Assembly (NCBI RefSeq): GCF_001866055.1
Contig: NZ_MLQS01000032.1
Location: 1 to 49,954 of the forward strand
Length of the DNA stretch: 49,954 nucleotides
Direction of reading: 5' to 3'
Source: Anaerobacillus alkalidiazotrophicus
GTDB lineage: Bacteria; Bacillota; Bacilli; Bacillales_H; Anaerobacillaceae
Shown here: positions 1 to 9,805 of the stretch, in pieces
How positions within the stretch are numbered: the stretch's first letter is position 1
How the letters are laid out: every line of letters starts with the position of its first letter
Notes under the pieces: model-generated
The model's input: the letters and a program-made list of their open reading frames with translations, nothing else
The model's database searches: none
What the model was told of the DNA's origin: nothing
Program-made: the position numbers and the translations under genes

Positions 1-93
1 ATGGTGGACATGGAAGGCAATATCATTTTTTTGTAATTTTACTTCTAAATCTAAAGGCAAAACTAATTGGTTCATGTTATAATCTTTAAACAT
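1..93 (-). CDS. IS1182-type transposase, N-terminal 31 codons (cut by window edge)
   Basis: Only the start of the gene is inside the window. From ATG at 93 it reads MFKDYNMNQLVLPLDLEVKL, then continues to the edge. This matches the usual opening of a group of Bacillus IS1182-family DDE transposases as I remember them. A GAAGGG Shine-Dalgarno stretch lies just upstream; a second ATG at 75 is in frame but has no good ribosome site. Whether the rest of the gene is intact cannot be seen. Confidence 0.7.
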   Translation of the reverse strand, partial: MFKDYNMNQLVLPLDLEVKLQKNDIAFHVHH

Positions 94-177
94 AAGGACC
101 CTTCTTTCTGTTGAAATTTGGTATGGTAACCTTTAAACATAAGGACCCTTCTTTCTGTTGAAATTTGGTATGGTAAC
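84..177. repeat. 47-bp perfect tandem duplication in transposase leader
   Basis: Bases 84-130 are repeated exactly at 131-177. Each unit carries the Shine-Dalgarno site and first codons of the transposase, so the start region is duplicated. Because 47 is not a multiple of 3, initiation at the upstream copy is out of frame with the gene. Confidence 0.9.
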
Positions 178-220
178 TTTATTTTATCAGAAGTGGTCCT
201 TATTTTTATTAAAAATAATC

Positions 221-263
221 AAAGCCGGTGAAATTTTACTCGTCGTAAAATTTCACCGGCTTT
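221..263. terminator. Bidirectional hairpin terminator
   Basis: A perfect 19-bp stem (221-239 with 245-263) and a 5-base loop, flanked by A- and T-rich tracts. It probably closes the IS-side region. Confidence 0.75.
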
Positions 264-291
264 TTTCATCTAAGAGGTGGTTTTGTCCCAG

Positions 292-365
292 CCCCTGGAA
301 GTTCCCACCTACCCTACGCTTAGAGGCAGGGGTCTAGGACCCTTAAGTTCAAATCAGTTTGATTA
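292..365 (+). repeat. Hairpin repeat, copy 1 (IS200/IS605-end-like)
   Basis: About 70 bases, nearly identical to 38475-38545, including the shared block from GGAAGTTCCCACCTAC to AAATCAGTTTGATTA. In this copy the hairpin arm reads GGCAGGGG instead of GGTGGGGG, and a CCCCTG just upstream can still pair with it. No transposase ORF is attached. Resemblance to IS200/IS605 right ends and their omega-RNA-like hairpins is inferred from memory. Confidence 0.5.
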
Positions 366-420
366 AATTCAATAAAGTAAGAAAAATAAAAATCAACACC
401 TACTCAATCCATAATAAAAA

Positions 421-449
421 GGGTTTGTCACCAGAAAGGCGACAAACCC
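421..449 (-). terminator. pbuG terminator
   Basis: GGGTTTGTC (421-429) pairs with GACAAACCC (441-449). Read on the minus strand the hairpin is followed by a T-rich run, directly after the pbuG stop codon. Confidence 0.8.
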
Positions 450-461
450 AAAATAGATATC

Positions 462-1763
462 TTATAAAAATACGAAGTAGGCAATAAAGATCACAAACAA
501 TACATACATGATCGGATGAACCTCTTTCGCTTTCCCTTTTGCAACCATAGTAATCGGGTAAAAGATAAAACCTATAGCAATACCATCAGCAATACTAAAT
601 GTTAATGGCATAGTCAACGCCGTTAAGAACGCAGGAACTGCAATTTCGAACTTATTCCATTCAATTTGACTTAACGAAGAAGCCATAAGCACACCAACAA
701 TAATTAGTGCCGGGGCAGTAATTGCTGGAGTTGTATCAAAAATAACTAATAGCGGCGAGAAGAATAAAGCTATTAAAAATAACACACCTGTTGTCACAGA
801 AGCAAAACCTGTTCTTCCACCTGCAGCAACCCCAGACGAGGACTCAATATAAGCCGTTGTCGTTGATGTACCTAACAAAGCACCGATCGAAGTTGCCGAA
901 GAATCAGCCAATAACGCTCTGTCAGCACGAGGTAATTTATTGTCTTTAACGAACCCAGCTTGATTAGCAACTGCATATAAAGTTCCAGCAGTATCAAAGA
1001 AATCTACAAATAAGAAAGTTAAAATAACTACTAACAAGCTAACAGTAAAGATTTCAGAGAAATCAATTGAAAAAGCAGCCATAAATGTTGGTGATAAACT
1101 CGGAACAGAACCAACAATACCAGATGGCATCGGAGCCACACCTGTAATTACCCCTACAATCGCAGTAATAATCATGCCATAAAATATCCCACCTTTAAAA
1201 CCACGAACCATAAAGATAGACGTTACCACCAATCCAAATATTGCAAGAAGAGGCCCACCAGCAGTAAGGTGACCTAAAGTAACAAGTGTCGCTTCGTACC
1301 CTACAATAATACCAGCATTTTTTAAACCGATGAAGGCAATAAATAACCCAATACCCGCAGCTGCTGCATACTTCAATTCAGCAGGAATAGCATTAATAAT
1401 TTTTTCGCGGATTTTCGTAACAGTAATAATGATAAAAATAATACCTGACATAAATACGCCGAACAATGCAGTTTCCCACGGAATACCCATTCCTAGGACA
1501 ACACCAAAAGTAAAAAATGCATTGAGACCCATACCAGGCGCTAAAGCAATAGGATAGTTAGCAACAATACCCATAATCAAGGTACCAATAGCTGCCGCTA
1601 AAGCCGTAGCGGTAAATACCGCACCCGCATCCATACCAGTAGCACTTAAAATAGAAGGGTTAACAAATAAAATATAAGCCATTGATAAGAACGTTGTTAA
1701 ACCTGCAATCATTTCTTGACGATACGAAGTACCGTGCTCCTTAAAACCAAAATAACGATCCAT
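462..1763 (-). CDS. pbuG: Guanine/hypoxanthine permease PbuG (NCS2 family)
   Basis: A 433-aa, almost wholly hydrophobic protein. It begins MDRYFGFKEHGTSYRQE, followed by GLTTFLSMAYILFVNP and later FFDTAGTLYAVANQAG and STTTAYIESSSGVAAGGRTG, the hallmarks of the AzgA/PbuG branch of NCS2 purine transporters with multiple membrane spans. It imports hypoxanthine and guanine for salvage. ATG at 1763 is preceded by GGAGG. A guanine-type riboswitch and a terminator in the leader indicate shut-off when purine is plentiful. It follows guaA, as in B. subtilis, but is transcribed separately. Family call firm; exact substrate inferred. Confidence 0.9.
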   Translation of the reverse strand: MDRYFGFKEHGTSYRQEMIAGLTTFLSMAYILFVNPSILSATGMDAGAVFTATALAAAIGTLIMGIVANYPIALAPGMGLNAFFTFGVVLGMGIPWETALFGVFMSGIIFIIITVTKIREKIINAIPAELKYAAAAGIGLFIAFIGLKNAGIIVGYEATLVTLGHLTAGGPLLAIFGLVVTSIFMVRGFKGGIFYGMIITAIVGVITGVAPMPSGIVGSVPSLSPTFMAAFSIDFSEIFTVSLLVVILTFLFVDFFDTAGTLYAVANQAGFVKDNKLPRADRALLADSSATSIGALLGTSTTTAYIESSSGVAAGGRTGFASVTTGVLFLIALFFSPLLVIFDTTPAITAPALIIVGVLMASSLSQIEWNKFEIAVPAFLTALTMPLTFSIADGIAIGFIFYPITMVAKGKAKEVHPIMYVLFVIFIAYFVFL

Positions 1764-1880
1764 TACAAAAAGTTCCTCCTCAAAAATGTAATTTTAGTTT
1801 TTGTTATACACTGATGTACAACTTTGAAGCTGCTAACATTTTTAGCGTTAGCCATAACATTCTTTTTATTCAGAAACGAA

Positions 1881-1923
1881 TAAAAAGAAAGCTCTAGGGA
1901 GATGTAATATCTACCTAGAGCTT
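1881..1923 (-). terminator. Riboswitch expression-platform terminator (pbuG leader)
   Basis: AAGCTCTAGG (1889-1898) pairs with CCTAGAGCTT (1914-1923). On the minus strand it is followed by TCTTTTTATT. It lies between the purine aptamer and pbuG, so it is the likely attenuator. Confidence 0.8.
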
Positions 1924-1988
1924 GACAACAAGAAAATCTACATAATGATATAAGATACTAACAAGCACCTACAAAATTATGTACACTC

Positions 1989-2054
1989 TTCGTAGTCAAG
2001 CTATTTACGGTAGCTCGGTAGAAACGCTCAGGCCATATTCCTAAGTATATACGA
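1989..2054 (-). promoter_or_regulatory. Purine (guanine-type) riboswitch upstream of pbuG
   Basis: On the minus strand: P1 TTCGTA, then GTTTCTACC, the P3 segment GCTACCGTAAATAGC and GACTACGAA closing P1. The base that specifies the ligand is C (GACTACG), as in guanine/hypoxanthine aptamers; adenine aptamers have U. Confidence 0.93.
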
Positions 2055-2255
2055 AAAAAATTACGTTTTTAATAATACTAAGCAAGTTTATCAACAAAAT
2101 CCGACAAAGTCAACAAGAAAAAACGAACTTTCTAAAAGGTGATACGAGGCATCATTCGTGTTTGTTAACTAAACAGCTTTATCGATTTTTTGTTAATAAA
2201 TCTTTAAATGTCAAAAACCATATAAACTTAACTATTATATGTCTTAACAAAAGCG

Positions 2256-2287
2256 TAGGCTTGTCACCTAAAAAGATAACAAACCTA
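2256..2287 (-). terminator. Probable guaA terminator
   Basis: TAGGCTTGTCA (2256-2266) pairs, with G-T wobbles, with TAACAAACCTA (2277-2287). A short T-rich stretch follows on the minus strand, about 20 bases past the guaA stop. Confidence 0.55.
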
Positions 2288-2306
2288 ACGTCTTTAACAC
2301 TTAAAA

Positions 2307-3845
2307 TTATTCCCACTCAATTGTTGCAGGCGGCTTAGATGTAATATCGTAAACAACACGATTTACATTTTTTACTTCATTTACAATTCTTACAGAAATT
2401 TTTTCTAATACTTCATAAGGGATTCTCGCCCAATCAGATGTCATACCATCAATCGACGTAACTGCACGAATTCCAACTGTATAGTCATATGTCCTTGCAT
2501 CCCCCATAACACCTACACTACGCATATCAGGAAGTGCAGTGAAGTATTGCCAAATTTCTCGATCGAGTCCCGCTTTTTTGATCTCATCACGAAGAATCGC
2601 ATCACTTTCACGTACAATTTCTAATTTTTCTTCTGTAATTTCACCTAATACTCTTATTCCTAGTCCTGGACCCGGGAAAGGCTGGCGCCATACAACTTCA
2701 TCAGGAATACCCAATTCAGTACCTACTTTTCGTACTTCATCTTTAAATAAAGTATTTAACGGCTCAATTAATTTAAATTTCATATCTTCTGGTAATCCAC
2801 CAACATTATGATGCGACTTAATTGTTTGAGCAGTCGCTGTACCACTTTCAACAATATCAGTATATAGAGTTCCTTGAGCTAAGAAGTCCATCCCCTCTAA
2901 TTTATCAGCTTCTTCTTGGAACACATAGATAAATTCATTTCCAATAATTTTTCTTTTTTGTTCCGGATCAGAAACACCACTTAATTTGCCTAAGAAGCGA
3001 TCTTTAGCATCGATCTTAATAACATTCATGTTAAACCCTTCAGAGAATGTTTTCATGACACTTTCAGCTTCACCTTTTCTCAGCAAACCATGATCAATAA
3101 ACATACACGTAAGTTGGTCACCGATCGCTTTGTGGATTAAAACAGCCACAACAGACGAATCAACTCCACCACTTAAAGCACAAAGTACTTGACGGTCTCC
3201 AACCAACTTCTTAATTTTCTCCATTTCAATTTCAATGAAGTTTTCCATTGACCAATTACCTTGACATTCACATACTTTATATACAAAGTTTTCTAATAAC
3301 TGAATTCCATATTCAGAGTGTCGTACTTCCGGATGAAACTGCACGCCGTATAAACCTCGAGAAATATCACTCATAGCTGCAATAGGACATGAAGGGTTTG
3401 TCGCATCAACAACGAAACCTTCTGGTGGAGTTACAACTAGATCCCCATGGCTCATCCAAACAGACTGTTCCGTTGGTAAATCATGATATAATCTATTTGG
3501 ATTTTCAACAGTTATCATTGCTTTTCCGTATTCACGATGATTAGCAGCTTCTACTTTTCCACCGAAATGATGCGACATTAATTGCATCCCATAACAAATC
3601 CCTAGAATCGGGATACCTAATTCAAAAATTTCTTCATCACATCGCGGTGATCCCTCCGCATAAGCACTGTTAGGTCCACCAGAGAAAATAATTCCTTTTG
3701 GATTCATTTCCTTTAGCTCAGCTGCCGTAAGTGTATGTGGGTGTAGTTCACTAAATACACCAAGGTCACGAATTCTTCTTGCTATCAATTGGTTGTATTG
3801 ACCACCAAAATCTAAAACAATGATTTTTTCATTAATATTTTCCAT
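2307..3845 (-). CDS. guaA: GMP synthase (glutamine-hydrolysing)
   Basis: A 512-aa protein of full family length. It amidates XMP to GMP. The N-terminal class I glutamine amidotransferase domain (about 1-195) has GICYGMQ with the nucleophile Cys and [13 protein letters not shown] with the catalytic His. The PP-loop ATP pyrophosphatase domain has LSGGVDSSV, and the C-terminal dimerisation domain has [13 protein letters not shown] and ends [12 protein letters not shown] 3845 has GTAAGAGG upstream. A guanine riboswitch lies about 460 bases upstream, so GMP formation and purine import (pbuG) appear to be co-regulated. Confidence 0.97.
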   Translation of the reverse strand: MENINEKIIVLDFGGQYNQLIARRIRDLGVFSELHPHTLTAAELKEMNPKGIIFSGGPNSAYAEGSPRCDEEIFELGIPILGICYGMQLMSHHFGGKVEAANHREYGKAMITVENPNRLYHDLPTEQSVWMSHGDLVVTPPEGFVVDATNPSCPIAAMSDISRGLYGVQFHPEVRHSEYGIQLLENFVYKVCECQGNWSMENFIEIEMEKIKKLVGDRQVLCALSGGVDSSVVAVLIHKAIGDQLTCMFIDHGLLRKGEAESVMKTFSEGFNMNVIKIDAKDRFLGKLSGVSDPEQKRKIIGNEFIYVFQEEADKLEGMDFLAQGTLYTDIVESGTATAQTIKSHHNVGGLPEDMKFKLIEPLNTLFKDEVRKVGTELGIPDEVVWRQPFPGPGLGIRVLGEITEEKLEIVRESDAILRDEIKKAGLDREIWQYFTALPDMRSVGVMGDARTYDYTVGIRAVTSIDGMTSDWARIPYEVLEKISVRIVNEVKNVNRVVYDITSKPPATIEWE

Positions 3846-4150
3846 CCTCTTACTCCACCCTTTATTCTTTTTTTCAACATTACGTTGATTTACATCAATA
3901 CTTTTCTATTTGAACACTAAACTTGCCGCTTGACTTGTAGCGTAAAGCGGAATTATCCGTTTTTCTTATACTTAGGAATTTATTTTTTAACCGATCTACA
4001 TAGCTAAAAGTATTTTAATTTCCTAAATATACAAAAAACTAGGATCTACCTTTAGAAGCGAGAGTATTATACTGTTAAAATTCAGCATGACCTCTCTTCA
4101 CAAAACAGGTAACTTAAATAAGGATCTTTTATTATAAAGTATGACACAGG

Positions 4151-4180
4151 AGTAACTACCTTATTACTAAGGTAGTTACT
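4151..4180. promoter_or_regulatory. Perfect 13-bp hairpin in guaA leader
   Basis: AGTAACTACCTTA (4151-4163) and TAAGGTAGTTACT (4168-4180) pair perfectly around a TTAC loop. It sits between the riboswitch and guaA. No T-run follows on the minus strand, so it is not an obvious terminator; it may stabilise or process the long leader. Confidence 0.6.
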
Positions 4181-4303
4181 AAAACTTTATTTTATCCATA
4201 TATAAGTTCCTACAAAGGCAGAATCCTAGTTGTTAGAAAAACATCTTTAGGCTTTTAAGTAAAGCAAATTTAGTTTTTATTAACATCAATAGAAAAGTTC
4301 CCG

Positions 4304-4373
4304 CCTTCATAGTCAAGTCATTTACGGTGACTTGGTAGAAACTCTTAGGCCTATTCCTAAGGATATATGAAGG
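4304..4373 (-). promoter_or_regulatory. Purine (guanine-type) riboswitch upstream of guaA
   Basis: P1 is CCTTCAT/ATGAAGG (4304-4310 with 4367-4373). Inside, on the minus strand, are GTTTCTACC, GTCACCGTAAATGAC and GACTATGAAGG. The specificity base is C, so a guanine/hypoxanthine ligand is expected. The aptamer is unusually far (about 460 bases) from the start codon of guaA; the intervening leader has the hairpin at 4151-4180 and no ORF I can support. Confidence 0.93.
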
Positions 4374-4432
4374 TATATCTACAACGTTCGACATTTAGTA
4401 CGAAATTATTGTAACAGCCGTAATAAAATCGG

Positions 4433-6703
4433 TCAAGAACCCATCTTCCTTAATATCGTCTCCCAAGACGAGTGCATTTCTTTCCATAAAGAAGGATCTC
4501 TGGAATTCCCATAAATTATTTTTTCATATTTAAGCGTTAACCTCGTCATTTCAGTACAAGATAATGACTTGTCTATCCTACTTGCATATTCTCGTAACGT
4601 TTCATCCGTATACCGATAGTAACCATTCAATTGCAATAACCATAAAAGACGTTCATAGGCACTCAAATAAATATTTTCATCCCTTGATTTCAATTTAAAC
4701 CAATATAGAAAAAAGAAAGTTATTAACCTTCTATAGGTTTTATAAAATAAAAATCCTACCAATAACATTAGTAAAGGAAACCAATTGAATGGATTAGAAA
4801 AAGATTTTGATGAGCTTTCTTCGAGGTCGTTAGTTATATTCTCTTCAATAGTCGAAACTGGCTCACCCTCTTCTTCTAATGGTAAAAATGGGTTTTCAGG
4901 GTCATTCTCCCGTTGTGGTACCTGTTCTTGTTCGTAACTTTCTTCAACGCCACTTTGATCAAGTTCTCCATCTAATGGATTTCCTTCAACAAACTCAAAA
5001 CCAGCGTTAAAGCCTCTTGTTGGCTCAAATGGTACCCAACCCACATTTGGGAAATAGACTTCGACCCATGAATGAGCGTTGGCATTCGTTATTTCATACT
5101 TCTTCTTTCCATTTTCAGCTAAACCTATTACTCTACCTTGTGTAAAGCCTTTAACCCAACGTGCTGGTATATCAAGAGTACGTAGCATAACAACCATCGA
5201 GGTAGAAAAATTATCACAATAGCCTCGGCGTGTTTCAAACAAAAACTGATCGACATAGTCTTGGCCTTCAGAAGGTATAGCTACATCTTGCGTCTCATAC
5301 TTATAATCGTATTTTGAGAAGTACTCCTCAACCGCTTTTACTTTATCATAACGATTATCGTAATTTCTTGTAATTTCACTTGCTAAGATACCAATTCTCT
5401 CAGGTAATTCCGGAAGTTGAAGATATACTTCTTTTATGTGATCAGGATCTAAATTTGTTTTTTCCTTTAAATGTTCAATAACAAATGATGGATATTTGTA
5501 TGTTATTAAGTACTCTTGTAAAAGTAATGGATTATGATTGGTTGAGCTCATTGTACTAACTTTGCCACTCACATAATCAATTGAGAATTGAAACGGTTCT
5601 TCTAGAAACTCAGCGTTAAACTTTAAACCATCAACATGAACTTCTAAAAGTTCACCCGGATAAAAAAAGTGAGAGAAATGACGATCATCAAACATTGTAA
5701 TGGTTGTTTCTTGTACATTTATTGGTGTACCTTGCTCATAAAACTGTACGGAAACTTTTTCATTATAATGCTCACTAAAGCGGAACGTTCGATTTAGCTG
5801 CTGCTCTACTGATTCCCAACCTTTTCCCGTGTAAATCTCCTTTGATTCCCCTCGCCAATAATGACCTTGGTTTGCTACAGCTGTAAACACAACCGTATCG
5901 TCATAAGCGAAACCGCCACCTAACCTCTCATCATTGTCACTATATCCAATTGTTCTATGTCCAACACTCAGATTTTCCCCAGACATAGCGCCTTGAACCA
6001 TAGGAAGTGGGTCTGGCCAATGAGGTTCATACTTCGGCAAAAAAAATGCAACTACTGCTACAAATGCAATCATACATGTCGTGATACTAATCCAAGCTCC
6101 ATTACTAAGTTTATCCGCCTTTATTCGTTCGGTTTCTTCGAGCTTCATTTTAAAGAGGAGTGTCATTAGCAAAAAACTTGATACAACCAGCCTCACAATT
6201 GAAGTACTTGCATCATAAACCGTAAAAGTATCAAGAATTGTTACATACATAATCGTAATGAAAAGAAAGAAAAAGATTTTCTTAACGTGATAAATCCAAA
6301 AATGGATTAAATAACTGATAATGGCCAGAACTAAAAATAATAAAAAACTTCGAAACTCGTAAGATAAATCGTTCATTTTACTAGCTATTAAAAATTCTAT
6401 GTTTCTCGCTAGATCTTCACCAAACCAAGTTAATGTTGAAAATCCTTCACTTATAAATGAACCACCGAAAAAAATATAATGTAATCCATACATCATAGCA
6501 ATAAAAATAATCGGTACGGATATATAACTAACCACACGGAAATACATAAAAATAAAACAAAAAAAAGTAAACCAAACAAACACATATAAGTTTCCAGTAT
6601 CTGTAATGACTGGCAGTGGGCGAAGCCACTCCCAAAGTACTAGAAATGATAACCCGTAGATTAAAATCAAAGAAAGCGAGAACATGTTACGATTTTTGAG
6701 CAA
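4433..6703 (-). CDS. yebA: Membrane transglutaminase-like protease (YebA type)
   Basis: A 756-aa protein: a cluster of N-terminal membrane spans (about 1-235), an extracellular middle region, a transglutaminase-like core with RRGYCDNFSTSMVVMLR (Cys), NAHSWVEVYFP (His) and GWVPFEPTRG (Asp-type end), then one more membrane span and a cytoplasmic DUF4129-like tail. Start is TTG 6703 with GGAGGGG 8 bases upstream; the first bases overlap yeaD by 17 nt. The trio MoxR ATPase - DUF58 - transglutaminase is a conserved operon thought to act on cell-envelope proteins; the actual substrate is unknown. Confidence 0.85.
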   Translation of the reverse strand: MLKNRNMFSLSLILIYGLSFLVLWEWLRPLPVITDTGNLYVFVWFTFFCFIFMYFRVVSYISVPIIFIAMMYGLHYIFFGGSFISEGFSTLTWFGEDLARNIEFLIASKMNDLSYEFRSFLLFLVLAIISYLIHFWIYHVKKIFFFLFITIMYVTILDTFTVYDASTSIVRLVVSSFLLMTLLFKMKLEETERIKADKLSNGAWISITTCMIAFVAVVAFFLPKYEPHWPDPLPMVQGAMSGENLSVGHRTIGYSDNDERLGGGFAYDDTVVFTAVANQGHYWRGESKEIYTGKGWESVEQQLNRTFRFSEHYNEKVSVQFYEQGTPINVQETTITMFDDRHFSHFFYPGELLEVHVDGLKFNAEFLEEPFQFSIDYVSGKVSTMSSTNHNPLLLQEYLITYKYPSFVIEHLKEKTNLDPDHIKEVYLQLPELPERIGILASEITRNYDNRYDKVKAVEEYFSKYDYKYETQDVAIPSEGQDYVDQFLFETRRGYCDNFSTSMVVMLRTLDIPARWVKGFTQGRVIGLAENGKKKYEITNANAHSWVEVYFPNVGWVPFEPTRGFNAGFEFVEGNPLDGELDQSGVEESYEQEQVPQRENDPENPFLPLEEEGEPVSTIEENITNDLEESSSKSFSNPFNWFPLLMLLVGFLFYKTYRRLITFFFLYWFKLKSRDENIYLSAYERLLWLLQLNGYYRYTDETLREYASRIDKSLSCTEMTRLTLKYEKIIYGNSRDPSLWKEMHSSWETILRKMGS

Positions 6704-7904
6704 CAGCTTCCCCTCCTTTTAATTCAACTCGAAAGTTATCTCCACTAACTACATAACCGAGCACGTCTAATCCCATAATTTGATGTAACTTGTTATTTTC
6801 ATCTTCTGTTATTCGCTTAGTCTCTGAGACAAAACAGAAAACGATTTGAACTCTTTTTTTCTTTAAACGGTGAACGTTCTCAACCATAGCCGCTGTTATT
6901 CTAGTTGTTATCAATAGAACAATTGAATCTGTTGCTATTTTTCTAATTTCATTTTCAAAAACTCGATCAAATGTGTTACCTAATTGATAATTGAGTTTAG
7001 CTAAATGTTCTAACAAACTCCCTTGATGAGATTTTGCTAGATTAATCGGGTAACCGTTAGCTTTATCTCCTATTGTAAGTAACCCTATTTGATGATTTTT
7101 TTTATAACTGTGAACAGTAAGTGATGTCGCTAACTCTACCGCCTTTTCAAAAATTTGCGCTTTCCCTTTGTCTATAATTGAACAATCAAGAGTAATAAGA
7201 AATCGCTGCCCAAGATATTGCTCAAATTCCTTTGTCATTAGTTTATTAATCCTAGCTGTGCCTTTCCAGTCAATACTTGTTAATCGATCTCCAGGAATAT
7301 ACTCTCTAGCACCCGCTACTGATGTAATATCTTCTATTAATCTCTGAGAAGTAATGTTAACCCCTGTTTCATTTTCATTGTATATGTTTAAGCTTTCTAT
7401 TTCTTGAAAATTAGGATAGACTACAACATCATCCTTTACGTAAATAACCTTCATCTTCTTAAACATCCCAAAAAAATCACTAGTATGAAGTTTTACCTTC
7501 ACAAACTGATATTCTCCGCGTTTTAAACCATTTAATGAATATGAAAAATCAAAATCCCTTCGAAAAAATGGGTAAATAATGAATTTAGAGGTTTTTTGTT
7601 CATTTTTATTTAACATGACATCTTCAGCCACAAAGTAAAAAATCGGAAAAGGAAATTTCCGATAAAGAGTGATCGTTATCTTTAGATCTTCTCCGACAAC
7701 TAACCTATCTGCACTGAACTTTCTTTCAACTTCTATATCACCGATAGGCATTAAGCAAACCAATAGCAACACTACACTGATCACCGTAGTAGAATAAAAA
7801 AGAAACCAACTAACAAATCCCCCTTGGAACATCGCATAAAAAAAGGTTACCGTTCCCAATCCAAGAATGATGAAAACTCTTAGTAACGTTTGTAGTTTTC
7901 CCAT
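6687..7904 (-). CDS. yeaD: DUF58 protein (YeaD type)
   Basis: A 405-aa protein with two N-terminal membrane spans (roughly 8-55) and the DUF58 signature REYIPGDRLTSIDWKGTARINKLMTKEFE, followed by a von Willebrand A-like fold (FLITLDCSI). Such proteins are probable partners or substrates of MoxR AAA+ ATPases. Its ATG overlaps the yeaC stop by one base (TAATG), implying translational coupling. Role inferred from operon conservation only. Confidence 0.85.
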   Translation of the reverse strand: MGKLQTLLRVFIILGLGTVTFFYAMFQGGFVSWFLFYSTTVISVVLLLVCLMPIGDIEVERKFSADRLVVGEDLKITITLYRKFPFPIFYFVAEDVMLNKNEQKTSKFIIYPFFRRDFDFSYSLNGLKRGEYQFVKVKLHTSDFFGMFKKMKVIYVKDDVVVYPNFQEIESLNIYNENETGVNITSQRLIEDITSVAGAREYIPGDRLTSIDWKGTARINKLMTKEFEQYLGQRFLITLDCSIIDKGKAQIFEKAVELATSLTVHSYKKNHQIGLLTIGDKANGYPINLAKSHQGSLLEHLAKLNYQLGNTFDRVFENEIRKIATDSIVLLITTRITAAMVENVHRLKKKRVQIVFCFVSETKRITEDENNKLHQIMGLDVLGYVVSGDNFRVELKGGEAVAQKS

Positions 7905-8875
7905 TAGCGTATCGCTTCTTTTTTAACAGGAATTTTTACATATTGAAGAATCTCTGTAACTACTGTTTGAGGAGACAGATTAGCATACTTTGAATCTAAG
8001 TTTAAAATGACACGATGACTTAACGCGAATTCAGCTAAATATTTAATATCATCTGGAATGACGTATTCCCTACCTTGAATATAGGCATAGGATTGAGCAG
8101 CTTTCATTAGTGCGATAGATCCTCTAGGACTAACACCAATATAGACAGATTGGTGATTTCTTGTTTCATTTACAATTGAAATAATATAAGATTTCATCGA
8201 GTTATCGACATAAACGTTAGTAACTTCCTTTTGCATTTGTAACAAATCTTCTAATGATAAAACTGCTTCTATTTTTTCAATTGGGTGCTGCTTTTCAACC
8301 CGAGTTAATACTTCCATCTCTTCCTCAGGAGTCGGATAGCCAATTTTAAACTTAAATAAAAATCGATCTAGCTGGGCTTCCGGAAGTGGATAAGTCCCCC
8401 CGTATTCTATAGGGTTTTGTGTAGCCATAACAAAAAAAGGCTTTTCCAAGAGCCGTGTTTCTCCATCTATAGTTACACTTGCTTCCTCAAGGGCTTCTAA
8501 GAGAGCAGCTTGAGTTTTAGGTGAGGTTCTGTTAATTTCATCTGCTAAAACCACGTTCGCCATAATCGGCCCTGGACGGAATTTAAAATCCATCATCTTT
8601 TGATTGTAAATTGAGATACCGGTGACATCAGATGGTAATAAGTCTGGAGTGAACTGAATTCGTTTATAATTTGCTCCAATTGATTTAGCGATAGCTCGTA
8701 CCATCATCGTTTTTCCTACACCAGGTACATCTTCTAATAAAACATGACCACCACTAAGCATAGCAACCAAACTTAACGTTACTTCTTTTTGTTTTCCTAC
8801 AACAACTTTTTCTACATTATCTATTACTTTATCAATTAACGGATGTTTTTCCGATAGAGACCGGTTCTGATACAA
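7904..8875 (-). CDS. yeaC: MoxR-family AAA+ ATPase (YeaC type)
   Basis: A 323-aa AAA+ chaperone-like ATPase. Walker A is GVGKT (in LLEDVPGVGKTMMVRAIAK), Walker B VVLADEINR, sensor 1 FVMATQNPIEYGGTYPLPEAQLDRF, and the arginine-finger region GVSPRGSIALMKAAQSYA. TTG 8875 has GAGGAGG upstream. First gene of the yeaC-yeaD-yebA cluster; likely remodels or activates the envelope partners. Confidence 0.9.
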   Translation of the reverse strand: MYQNRSLSEKHPLIDKVIDNVEKVVVGKQKEVTLSLVAMLSGGHVLLEDVPGVGKTMMVRAIAKSIGANYKRIQFTPDLLPSDVTGISIYNQKMMDFKFRPGPIMANVVLADEINRTSPKTQAALLEALEEASVTIDGETRLLEKPFFVMATQNPIEYGGTYPLPEAQLDRFLFKFKIGYPTPEEEMEVLTRVEKQHPIEKIEAVLSLEDLLQMQKEVTNVYVDNSMKSYIISIVNETRNHQSVYIGVSPRGSIALMKAAQSYAYIQGREYVIPDDIKYLAEFALSHRVILNLDSKYANLSPQTVVTEILQYVKIPVKKEAIR

Positions 8876-9166
8876 AGTAAATACCTCCTCTAGTCAAATA
8901 CTACTTACCTTTTCAATTTAATGATAACACTTCATATACACTTTTTCTTTATTTTTACATTAGCATTATTTTACTATCTGTTTACACCAGTAATTAAGAC
9001 GCTTATTTTTCCCTTTTGTTACAAGGTGGCATAGCCTACTTATATATGTGAAAAGTAAATGAGTTTTAATTTATGATAATTTTTATTAATTTAGCGATCT
9101 GCCGTGGGTTTTAATTGTGCAGCCAATACCGTTATACACAAGAAGGTGCCCGAAAATGGTAAAAAT

Positions 9167-9201
9167 AAAACTGAGCACCTAGTTAATTGGTGCTCAGTTT
9201 T
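9167..9201. terminator. Bidirectional terminator
   Basis: AAAACTGAGCACC (9167-9179) pairs perfectly with GGTGCTCAGTTTT (9189-9201), with T-rich tracts on either side. It closes the small coat-like gene on the minus strand. Confidence 0.85.
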
Positions 9202-9208
9202 ATTTTTA

Positions 9209-9463
9209 TTAATACCAGTAATAAGGATAGCCGTAGTATGGGTACGGATAGTAATACGGATACGGTGGATATGGATATGCATATGCATATCCGAAGCCAG
9301 GTCCCGGAGCCAATAACGCACCGGTAGCAAGACCACCTAGAAATCCAAGTCCCAAACCTCCAAAACCAGGTCTTCCAATTCCCCAAAAACCAGGGCGGAC
9401 CCTTCGCTGGTCATTCACATCGAATACCTGGGGAGATGGCAAGAAATGATAATCATCGGTCAA
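9209..9463 (-). CDS. Small Gly/Tyr/Pro-rich spore-coat-like protein
   Basis: An 84-aa protein. The N-terminal third is polar (MTDDYHFLPSPQVFDVNDQR), the middle is glycine-rich (GLGLGFLGGLATGALL), and the C-terminus is dense in Tyr, Pro and Gly, ending PYYGYPYYWY. Start is TTG 9463 with AGGAGG 7 bases upstream; a strong terminator follows. The composition is typical of small spore-coat proteins, but no family is recognised, so the function is a guess from composition. Confidence 0.7.
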   Translation of the reverse strand: MTDDYHFLPSPQVFDVNDQRRVRPGFWGIGRPGFGGLGLGFLGGLATGALLAPGPGFGYAYAYPYPPYPYYYPYPYYGYPYYWY

Positions 9464-9805
9464 AGTAATTCCTCCTCTATTATTCTATACAATAAAGAAT
9501 ATGCGTATTTAGCCTATTGGGTTTGGGTATATATCCTTTTCCGCAAAAAATATCTCATGTTCTCCGTATACTCTTAATTAGTGTAAAAGGAGAGAAGCAC
9601 GTTCATAAAGGAGAAAATACATCGGACCAAAGTACAGGATTCATCCAACTAATCTCCCAACTATCCAATAAAAATAGAACTATAGTTTCGGGTTAGTCAC
9701 GTATTATTACATATAATGTAAGCTAAAGGTCTCTATCGACATAGATTATAAATTGTTAGAATAAATAATTGATAGACAAAGATACAACGAAGTTGGTGAA
9801 AAGAA
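9464..9805. other. Intergenic region between divergent coat-like gene and mreBH
   Basis: No gene or clear operator is visible. It must contain both divergent promoters. I could not pick a convincing one for mreBH (in B. subtilis that gene uses SigI). Confidence 0.5.

Noticed and set aside
4151..4180. Intrinsic terminator of the guaA riboswitch
   Set aside because: The stem is perfect but no T-run follows on the minus strand.
9104..9386. Several overlapping frames around the coat-like gene
   Set aside because: They are shadows of the low-complexity Gly/Tyr-rich gene and the terminator palindrome.
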